Of a stretch of 64,000 nucleotides of DNA, positions 55,792-64,000 are shown piece after piece; the first letter of the stretch is position 1; every line of letters starts with the position of its first letter. The notes below the pieces were generated by a model. That model saw nothing but the letters and a program-made list of their open reading frames with translations. It searched no databases and was not told where the DNA came from. The DNA lies in assembly GCA_025716815.1 (NCBI GenBank), contig JAIXMN010000005.1, positions 558,001 to 622,000 on the forward strand. The letters run 5' to 3'. A program made the translations under genes and the position numbers. This DNA comes from Dichotomocladium elegans. Its lineage: Eukaryota > Mucoromycota > Mucoromycetes > Mucorales > Lichtheimiaceae.

Positions 55792-57004
55792 ATGGCCACC
55801 CCCAACTCTTCTTCAAAAAGCAATGTCTTTGTCATTGGCACTCGCCGGTCGCAGCTCGCCCTTGCACAAGCGTACATTGTCCGTGACGAGCTCGCAAAAA
55901 AGTTTCCCAGCTACGAGTTCAAGATCGAGGCTATGGCCACAACGGGTGATCGCATTCTCAATGTGGCTCTGAGCAAGATTGGCGAGAAGTCTGTCTTCAC
56001 CAAGGAATTGGAGGTGGCTCTTGAGGAGGGTCGCCTCGACCTTATTGTGCATTCGATGAAGGATCTCCCAACGACGCTCGAGCCGGGTATGGCCATCGGT
56101 GCGGTCCTAGAGCGCGAGGTGGCTAGCGATGCCTTGGTCCTTCCGGAACGGTCAAAGGAAAAGGCCTATACCATTGAGACCCTGCCAGCCGGTTCGGTCA
56201 TCGGCACCAGCAGTCTGAGAAGAACAGCTCAAATCAAGCATAAGCGCCCAGACCTTGAGATTGTCAGCGTGGTAAAGTTTTTTTTTTTAGTTTGGGTTTT
56301 GGTGCAACGAGGAAAATGTGTGTGTGTGTGTGTGAGGTTGCAGACGGGGTGAGTGGATCACTAAAGAAGTAGAGATTTTCTATCATTATATAATTCCTTA
56401 GCGAGGCAATATGTAAGGATGAAAAGGGGAAGCATGATGGACGGCAGAAGGAAACTAAAGACGGGGTGACCGGGGGTATTGCTTTCTATTTAGTCATACA
56501 CGGTTGAACAAGCTCGATGATCCCGAAAACAAAATGGACGCGATTGTGCTCGCAGCTGCTGGTCTGATGCGCGTTGGCCTCGGCGACCGTATTACCCAGC
56601 TTCTTGACGACTTCATGCTTCATGCGGTTTCCCAGGGTGCACTCGCTATCGAGTGTCGCAAGGATGACACGCGCGTGCTGGAGATCCTCCAGGTCCTCAA
56701 CGACGAGAAGACCAATGTTGTGTGCAACGCCGAGCGCGCGCTTATGCGCGAGCTAGAGGGTGGCTGCAGTGTCCCGATCGGTGTCAGGACCCACTGGGAA
56801 GGGAGCGCGCTGACCCTCAAAGGTATGGTGGCAGGTCTGGACGGCAAGGACTACTTCCTGCACGAAGACACCGCCCAGATTGATCAGGGCGCGTCCTTGG
56901 AGCAAAGACAGGCTGCTGCAATTGAGCTCGGCCAGCGTGTGGCGCAGAAGCTGTTAGATTCGGGTGCGGATAAGGTTTTGCGAGAGCTCAATAGCCACAA
57001 ATAA
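55792..57004 (+). CDS. HEM3: Porphobilinogen deaminase (hydroxymethylbilane synthase)
   Basis: Polymerises four porphobilinogens to hydroxymethylbilane in haem synthesis. Exons 55792-56271, 56402-56412 and 56494-57004 give 333 aa, normal for fungal and human enzymes. Motifs are FVIGTRRSQLALAQAYIV, SVFTKELEVALEEGRLDLIV, HSMKDLPTT (substrate loop), GTSSLRRTAQI and RGNIHTRLNKLD. The dipyrromethane-cofactor Cys lies in ELEGGCSVPIGV (near residue 254). The middle exon is only 11 nt, supplying Arg-Gly-Asn plus two bases of the next codon. This restores RGNIHTR, which contains the catalytic-site Arg. Transposase relics flank the gene on both sides. Confidence 0.96.
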
Positions 57005-57289
57005 TTTTATCGCTCCTCGGTTGACTTGTGTTCCTCTACCCGCCTTTCCCTCCCCTCTCCCCAAATACATACACATACACTTTCTCTCCCTCCGTCCAGC
57101 TACATCTTTTTACATTTTCATTAACCCGCTCAACTTCACCAGGAGAGACATACAGGCGCATACAAATCTCCCACCTTATATCAATCCTCTTTTTCCTATG
57201 TAATAAAATTATATACAACCCCTTTCTTTCATGTATTAATCCTTCTCCATATCTGTAGGCATATATCTGCAATTTCAGATTTGCCCTGC

Positions 57290-57835
57290 TCTCTTTTTTC
57301 CTCGGTTCCTGGCTACGTATACATTTCGTAATATCGGATGTCGACGTTTTGCTATTACCTTTTTGTACCGTTACCACTGCTCGGAGATCTCTTTTCTTAG
57401 ACCAGGACATGCTGTGCTTCAAGTTCATGTGGCACCAAGAATCGTCAAAGAAAACGCGCTCTAGGGTCTTTTTTTTTTTTATCACCATAGGTCGAATTCC
57501 CTCTTTTTCATAATCAATTTGGATAAGCCAAGACCCGCATATCTCTTGAGCAGTAGTCCCCGAAAATTTGTTCGAGGACGATGGATGGGATGCTCATCAA
57601 CACAACTCATAGCTGTACTCTTCGTTGAAACCTGCGTGGACGACTATCCGTCCTTCGTGTCTTATAATACTGTCATGTTTATTTTCATACTGCAACGATC
57701 ACCCTGTCCCAAACCCCAACACTGTGTGCTGAGCGGATGTGTATTCCTACGGGAGCTGTTCTGCATACAAATCCTTTTCAACATCAGCTTGAGAAATCTG
57801 ACCTGGCCTTGATCAGCGGGCTCTCTTCACCAAAT
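57290..57835 (-). mobile_element. Decayed Tc1/mariner-type transposase fragment, copy 3
   Basis: The minus strand contains, in broken frames, EYTSAQHTV (compare IHIRSTQRW in copy 2), SCVDEHPIHRPRTNF, then RVFFDDSWCHMNLKHSMSWS and KKRDLRAVVTVQK. This block corresponds to the region around the second catalytic Asp (VFLDES in intact relatives) and the AWSKKGTP segment. Many stops and frameshifts are present. I see no terminal repeats. Confidence 0.7.
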
Positions 57836-58102
57836 CATATAGTCCATAGGCCCAGGACAGCCATGCTCATCAACAAACAAGGCTGTTATCCCCATCTTGC
57901 TTAAATAGATTGATTACGCGCTGCACATTGACGAATGTGTATTTGGAAATAATGTTAAAAGACTTTGTATTTTTATGCAGGCGAATTTTCGCATATGCGA
58001 CGCTTGGGTTGTTCATTCTGCGCAAACATTTCTTAGTAAATGTGAACTATTAAACCAAATTGGCATGCGACTTTTTTAAATTTTGGGAAATGGTGGTTTA
58101 AA
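57836..58102. other. Intergenic, nothing recognised
   Basis: AT-rich spacer between the transposase relic and the 3' end of the sulfate permease. It may include further decayed element sequence. Confidence 0.45.
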
Positions 58103-60781
58103 TCAAGATGGACCAGCCATGACGACCTGAATCTGGGCTTGTTCCTCGTCGTCTTGTTCTCGTCGCCGATCTCGCACAGTAGTAGTAGCGACGCGGATGG
58201 CCTCGTCGAGGCTCCAGTGAAAGCATGGATATTTGTCTTTTGGTAACGGCATCAATCCCACATCTTCGGTTTGATTTGTCTTTTCCGCTTTAAGACCGCA
58301 GTTATTGCTGTTGCTGTTGCTGCTACCACTGCTATTGTTGCTGTTTGTGTTAATGATGGAAAGAGAGGATGCTTGGTCACCAAACCCGCTGACAACCAAT
58401 ACATGACGAACCGATGGATCGAGGACGCCTGCAAAGTGGAAGGTCACGGGATGTCCAGTGTAACGGGCGAGGGCATGCTGTGCATCGCATAGGCTCTGTG
58501 CACCGCTAGAGTCGATTCGGTGGACTCCTGCCATGTCAAACACAACAGCGGAGAGAACGCCCTTTGCGATACTGTTCGGGCAGCGTGTCTCGGTTGTGAG
58601 ATGGTCAACGACGTTGTGATGGTCATCAAGATGGTGTTGTTGTTGTTGCTGCTGCTCCTGCTGTTCCACTTCGTCTTTTTGCTTTGACTTTTGCTTTGGC
58701 ATAGAAGCAACCTTGCACAGAGCGATCAATTGCTCAGCCACGAAGGTAGCATTCGGGTAGGTCATGGACTCGGCCACGCGGATGGCGACAATCCCATCTG
58801 GCATCGGATGGGCATGGCGACCAAGCGCAGGATGCTGTTGTGAGATATACAGGAAGCCGGCGTGGTCGAGTGGGATGCGACCCAAAACCTCGCATTTTGG
58901 GCGGGCAATACGACCAAGGAGGAGAAGCGTTGAGATGCCCAAGGCGGCATAGATGCCGTACTCTACGGAGGTAAAGCACGTGACCACGACTGCAACTACA
59001 AAAGTTCCAAGTTCCCATAGGCTGATCTTGTACAGACGAAGAAGGTAGCTTGGTCGAGAGACAAGATTGGCAACCGCATGGATCACAACCGCCGCAAGAA
59101 TGGCGTTGGGGATGTAGTAGAACGCAGGCGTTAGGACATAGAGCGCCAGGAGGATCACTGCGGCTGCAACGATTCCAGAGAGCGAGGTCTTGACCCCCGA
59201 CCGGGACATGATGGCCGTGCGTGAAAAGGAACCAGTGGAAGGGTATGCCCTATGAAGAAATAAAGTAAACAACTCCACACTGAAGGGCCCTCGTTGTTAG
59301 ATATAAAAGGTCTTCGTAATACCCAAAGAAGGACGAAACAATGTTAATGAAGCCAATAGCAACGACTTCCTGGCTCGGACGAACATTGTAATTATTTAAA
59401 CGGCCAAATGACTTGGCAATGGCCAGATGTTCAAGAATCAATACAACGATGCCGGAAGGTAACGACGGCGCTACAACGCCGACTAGGCTCGGATTGAGAG
59501 ATGGCACCCCCATGGCCTGGAACCCAGCAGGGACGGTTTGAAGGATCTGGACCGGGCTTTCGTCTCTGCGAATGTTGATTAGAAATGCCACAAGGGTTCC
59601 TACGATAACGAGAATACCGTTCCGCATGATCGAAAACATAAATATTGCATCTTCGTATCGAGGATAGCGCCTTTTCAAGAGGGTGCATCCATACTGCACG
59701 CCGTAGAGCCAGAGGAGACCGATTGCACCAAAGGCAAGATCGAGCTGGATATGAGACAAATGTTGGATAAACTGACCCACAATGAGATATGCCGAGTCCT
59801 GGGTGTTGATCTCGGAAATGCCGGTCAGTGACTTGAGTTGGCTTAAAGTAATGGTAATGGCTGAGCCGGTCATAAATCCTTCAATGACAGGTCCTATCAT
59901 TCATAGAGCAGAAGGAAAAGCTGAATACTGACAGTCCGGCGGTAATTCTGGGTCAGGGGGCGGCAGGGACGAGGGAGGTGTGAATATACCTGGAATCAAC
60001 TCCACAAGAATTCCGAGCCGTACGAGACCCAGTACGAGGATCGACAGGCCCAGCATCAGCGAAAATGTGGATGCAATGGCTGGGCCGGTAATATCAAGTG
60101 CTTGGGAACTCGATTGGGTAATCATCTGACCGAGTAGGAGCGACATGACAGCTAAAAAGAACCAAGAAGGGAGGCGATGGTTGTGGGGGATGTTCTAGAA
60201 TGAGTATGGGATCTATATACGATAATATGTATATTACCTGTGGGGCCAATACTGATATCTTTCGATGTGCCGAAGAAACAATATACGCACAAACCCACAA
60301 AAGCAGTACTGTGGCACCGGGGGGGGTTGGGTGGGAAGGCCATCAGCAGTCTATGGGCAAAGGAACCCGCATGACGCTATGAACTTACTAGAGGCCATAT
60401 TCAGCGGGCAGCTCGGCCAACTTTGCATACCCCATGCTTTGTGGAACAACCACAATGCCGACAGTTATACCCGCAACCAGATCGCGGATCAGCCACTAGG
60501 TTCATACCATGCGTGAGCAATTGAGTACAAGCAAAGAGATATGGATAAAGAGATCAAACCATAGAATTGTAGCGATGTATCCATTGAAAAATCGGGAAAA
60601 GATTGATGACATAGCGAATGGCCCTGCAAGGGAATGCCCGAACAGCATCTTGCATCTGGTCTTTGTAAGAGACGACGTCGTAATCAATAACCATCTGGTT
60701 TGGCATATTCTCCTCTTTCCGAAAGCAGCCAGGAGAAATCACGTACGAAGATGTTTCGAATACACATCGGTCCTCGCCCAT
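58103..60781 (-). CDS. Sulfate permease (SLC26/SulP with STAS domain), one apparent frameshift
   Basis: Plasma-membrane sulfate importer. Exons 60781-60560, 60495-60389, 60309-60238, 60151-59990, 59893-59323 and 59249-58103 give about 759 aa once one base is removed. The membrane part shows [73 protein letters not shown] and [20 protein letters not shown]. The C-terminal STAS domain includes [20 protein letters not shown] and an inserted Gln/His-rich linker. In exon 60309-60238 an A run of five at 60299-60303 must be four to read [13 protein letters not shown]; otherwise the frame breaks. The start is uncertain: ATG at 60781 or 60706, both in frame. Confidence 0.92.
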
Positions 60782-61614
60782 TTTATACCAGTTCGTTCGT
60801 TCCTGTCGGTCCACGCAATGCAAGGGGGAGGAAGAAACATGCGGATAGGAGAAGAGTAAAGGGATGATGATGGTGATGATGATTCCGGCTATTAGGAAAT
60901 CCTAAGTTTGGTATCAATCGTCATGGCCCGAAGAGAAAGAGATGAATGCGACTGCAGAGAGGGTTGTTTATTTCCTGGTGTTGTCAGTCTATGGAATGAT
61001 GTAATTCAGACGACGATATACGGGCGTGTATGGTTCTCGACCTATCCCGTCCTCACCCTCAGAGCCTCACCCAGATCCCTTCTGACCTTCCGAAAGAGGG
61101 GATGCAAGCACTGTATAAGCAGGTATGAATCACATGTAAGCTTATAAGGTGTACCGACGAGTGAGAGGAAGTGGGGAGAGCAGCAGTGGTATTGCGAATT
61201 GGACGAGTCAATCCACGCACAGGCCGATTTATTTCGGGTGCGGGACCTGCTGACAAGTGCATCGTATACAAAGTTTAAATCGGGCAAATTGATTCAAGAC
61301 GCGCGGGCTCATCCTGCGATGTAACGCAAAAAAGGGAGGGAAAGGAGGTGTGATTGTTTGGAGAAGTGGGCGGGAAACTGACGCATGCTGAGGAGACGCT
61401 GTCCTTTGGCCCATAATGTCATGTGCTGTTGTCTCGGAAACCCTTACTAACTTGGTATATATATATTCGCTGGGTCATTGACCTTTTTTTTTAAAGGTCG
61501 GCCTATTTTCTTCGTATTCGCCGAATTAAACTCTATGTCCGAATCGATTCCCAGGGCGGGGGAGACATAGCGACGGTAATGTGCTGGCGGGGAAATAATG
61601 CATAAAAAGAGGAA
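60782..61614. other. Divergent upstream region between sulfate permease and oxidoreductase
   Basis: No gene is supported in about 830 bp. Short frames on both strands have no recognisable product. It would contain both promoters. Confidence 0.55.
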
Positions 61615-63135
61615 ATGGACCTCATTTCTTCAACAGAACTCATGTCAGACAGCAACAACGGCCAGCTCAATGTGTTGATGGTTGGTACGGGCGAGTACAC
61701 CACAGGCTTTGTCCACAACGCCGCATCCATGTCTGATAAGAAGGTATGGAGCAGAATGGAGACTTGCTCCGTGTTTCTGAAGCCCCATATAGGTGGGCGT
61801 GATTGCACTTTCGTTGTTCGACCTTCGGCGTCGCGGCAAGGTCAACAAGATCAGCATGGTCGGCACCAACGGCAAAAAGCTGGCTCATATTCAGCACCAT
61901 CTTGATATAAATATTGGCCAAGTGTACAATACAGACACCACCCTCCAACATACATATCCTGTCAACGACACGGTGGACCCGGAAGCATGTAAGCAAAAAA
62001 GGAATATCCGTACATACTGCGCGCGCTCGCCTGTGTGTGTTTTTGGAACGAAGAAGTTGAAGCACTGACGCTTTGACCTGGAAGATAAACTGGCCATTGA
62101 TGAATGCATGCAGCCTGGCGATGCGGTTACTGTCTTCACACCCGATCCCACCCATTTTGAGATTTGCCGATATGCAATTCAACACGGTCTGCACGTACTG
62201 GTGACCAAGCCTGCAGTTAAACTTCTCCGGCATCATCAGGAACTGATTGCTGAGGCTGATGAACACGGTGTAGTTGTCATGGTTGAACATCACAAGCGTT
62301 TTGACCCTGTCTACGCTGATGCGCGCACCAAGATCAGGAACTTCGGTGAATTTAACTATTTCTATAGCTATATGAGCCAACCGAAGCGTCAGCTGAACAC
62401 GTTCCGTGCTTGGGCTGGCAAGGAGTCGGACATTAGGTATGGGGTGGTAGATCAATCACTTTGGGTATGGTTGCTTTAACTCGTCCTTTTCTTCGTCCCG
62501 TCGCTTTGTCGAACAGCTATTACCTCAACTCACACCACATTGATTTCCACTGCTGGGCAATGGGAGGATCAGCTGTACCGTATCGCGTCATTGCCTCTGG
62601 ATCGAAAGGTGTTGCTACGAGCGACCCTTTTAGCCTGACAGCAGCCACCGAGGATACCATCTCGCTGCTGGTCAACTGGCGATCAACATCCTCCCCTTCA
62701 CACGAGGGCGTCGCCATCTACACCTCCTCATGGGTAGCTCCTAACAAGAGCGAAGTTCATTCGCAGCAACGCTTCCATTATCTCGGCGCGGATGGCGAGC
62801 TCAACGTGGACCAGGCCCATCGTGGCTACACAGTCACCAGCGACCACACTGGCCATGGTCACGTCAATCCGTTTTTCATGAACTATGCGCCAGATGACGA
62901 GGGACACTTTGGCGGCCAGACTTCGTATGGCTACGTCTCCATCGAGAAATTCGTCGACTGCTGCCGCGCAGTCAACGAGAAACACGTCACTCCTGCCCAG
63001 CTTGACGAACGCCATTTGCCCACTATCCGCAATACCGTCCTTGTCACTGCCATTCTCGAGGCAGGGCGCATTAGTCTGGACGAGAAACGTCCTGTTGGTA
63101 TTGAGCCTACCGCTGATGGCTGGATCCTTGTGTAA
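61615..63135 (+). CDS. Gfo/Idh/MocA-family NAD(P)-dependent oxidoreductase
   Basis: Exons 61615-61743, 61793-61988, 62085-62436 and 62517-63135 give 431 aa. The N-terminal Rossmann fold begins LNVLMVGTGEYTTGFVHNAA, then DAVTVFTPDPTHFEICRYAI and HVLVTKPAVK, which stands in for the family's EKP motif with Thr in place of Glu. HHKRFDPVYADARTKIRNFG leads into the alpha/beta substrate domain, with a His-rich segment SYYLNSHHIDFHCWAMGG near the expected catalytic site. The substrate is unknown; relatives act on sugars, inositols and sugar acids. A second in-frame ATG lies at 61642. All introns are GT-AG. Confidence 0.9.
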
Positions 63136-63159
63136 AATTCCGGGCAGAAGATTATCTGT

Positions 63160-63196
63160 TTGTAATATATATATATATAAATATATATATAATATA
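63160..63196. repeat. Imperfect (AT)n tract
   Basis: TATA-rich tract just after the oxidoreductase stop codon, in the spacer between two converging genes. Confidence 0.8.
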
Positions 63197-63307
63197 ATCT
63201 TTTTACATGATATGTGTATCAGTACCATCTGCTATGCTAGACGCGCACAGAAACAAAGGAGACGGAAGGGATAAAAACTATAGACCTCAGGGAAGGGGTA
63301 CTTCTAT

Positions 63308-64000
63308 TCAGAGTGAAGCTAGTGGATCTTCGTGATAAGGATAATGGCGACGACCTAGCTTGGTGGTCCAAAAATCGGGCATCATCAAAAAATACCGATC
63401 CATCGCCTCTCGGAAACGAAGACGATACTGCTTAGGCGAAATGATGGTAGGCTCTTTACCACCTCCTCCCAAGATGCCTGATTCCTTGACCCAACTCTCG
63501 AGCTTCTTGTCCCACGTAAACGTTCGGATGAAATCTATTTTGTCCAAATAGGACACACCCGTATATGTCAAGGACGTTCATTTACCATTGACGGCTTTAT
63601 AAATGATTAACGTACCGACAATACCGACAATGAGTTCACGTTTTTCCTCGTCCACCCCCACAAGAAGTGAGTAATCCATCACATCAAGCCGCGACAAGAA
63701 GAGGGTATCATTGTGCAAACATCCGCGCAGCATCTCTTTTGATGTGGCCCGTATGGAAAGTGGCGACTGAAACATCACTAGACAATAGATTACATTATCC
63801 GTCAATCACCAGTCCATCCAAAATTGCAAGTCCGTTTTCACGTACATTCTACCATATTTTCGTCCAGAAGTACTTCGTTCTCTCGCCCTGTTGCCTGGAC
63901 ATGTCGATTGCGCATCGATCCCTTCAGGTCGAAGATCTAATAACTAATTAGAGAACACTACTGACGCATCGAACGCCATGGACGCGCTATCCATACCTTT
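63308..64000 (-). CDS. FAB1: C-terminus of 1-phosphatidylinositol-3-phosphate 5-kinase, cut off by window edge
   Basis: FAB1/PIKfyve converts PI3P to PI(3,5)P2 on endosomes and vacuoles. Visible exons are 64000-63997 (four bases), 63936-63846, 63777-63616 and 63534-63308. They encode the end of the PIP-kinase domain: [56 protein letters not shown] (with the MDYSLL motif) and [20 protein letters not shown]. The end is [20 protein letters not shown] followed by [12 protein letters not shown]. These segments are specific to FAB1 rather than PI4P 5-kinases. About 160 codons are present. The N-terminal FYVE, CCT-like and remaining domains lie beyond the right edge. All introns are GT-AG. VAC14, its scaffold partner, lies about 39 kb to the left. 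Confidence 0.95.

Noticed and set aside
57036..57488. 150-codon minus-strand frame as a gene
   Set aside because: Its middle part is a fragment of the transposase family and the rest is read-through into the HEM3 3' region.
1..64000. tRNA, rRNA, CRISPR, bacterial operons and riboswitches
   Set aside because: I looked for tRNA T-arm patterns, repeat-spacer arrays and the fungal TPP riboswitch core and saw none; a covariance-model scan would be needed to exclude small RNAs.

Overview
This window is eukaryotic nuclear DNA from a filamentous, probably early-diverging (Mucoromycota-like) fungus. The evidence is small GT-AG introns in nearly every gene, compact intergenic regions, fungal families (APSES regulator, Fig1-type membrane protein, fungal dCMP deaminase, amino-acid and sulfate permeases), decayed Tc1/mariner-type transposase copies, and an ADCY10-like soluble adenylyl cyclase, a family absent from well-known Dikarya. 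The phylum call is inference; the fungal call is firm. All exon models were built by eye from splice signals, reading phase and remembered family motifs, with no transcript or database support.

Layout. 1-5.3 kb: CNBP/Gis2 zinc-knuckle protein (-, cut by the left edge), a transposase relic, GNA1 (-), a mitochondrial YCII-domain protein (+). 6-12 kb: single-pass SH3 protein (+), riboflavin kinase (+), an unassigned stretch, a Fig1/claudin-like protein (+). 12-21 kb: APSES transcription factor (-), dynein light intermediate chain (+), IGHMBP2/Hcs1-type helicase (-), ATP synthase inhibitor IF1 (-). 21-30 kb: VAC14 (+), prefoldin subunit 2 (+), amino-acid permease (+). 30-41 kb: soluble-type adenylyl cyclase (+, about 1665 aa, 14 exons), a GPI-type DUF1775/YcnI protein (-), dCMP deaminase (-). 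41-54 kb: RapGAP (+), STK32/YANK-type kinase (-), a 3.5 kb stretch without a gene I can support, G-alpha (+), DNA polymerase delta p12 (-), REEP/Yop1 family protein (+). 54-64 kb: two more transposase relics around porphobilinogen deaminase (+), SLC26/STAS sulfate permease (-), Gfo/Idh/MocA oxidoreductase (+), and the C-terminus of the FAB1/PIKfyve lipid kinase (-, cut by the right edge).

Themes. (1) Signalling genes are common: G-alpha, adenylyl cyclase, RapGAP, a YANK kinase and an APSES factor, the last being a classic cAMP/PKA target in other fungi. (2) FAB1 and its scaffold VAC14, partners in PI(3,5)P2 synthesis, lie about 39 kb apart. (3) About 8 of roughly 109 introns reconstructed by hand use a GC donor, well above the usual near-1% share. 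(4) Two conserved genes (VAC14, sulfate permease) need a one-base homopolymer correction, pointing to sequencing error or recent mutation. (5) Very small exons (11, 14 and 20 nt) carry conserved catalytic or structural residues.

The strongest candidate for an unusual system is the adenylyl cyclase at 30.2-36.4 kb. It keeps the two metal aspartates and the lysine that binds bicarbonate in mammalian sAC, at the same spacing, suggesting CO2/bicarbonate-responsive cAMP production in this fungus.
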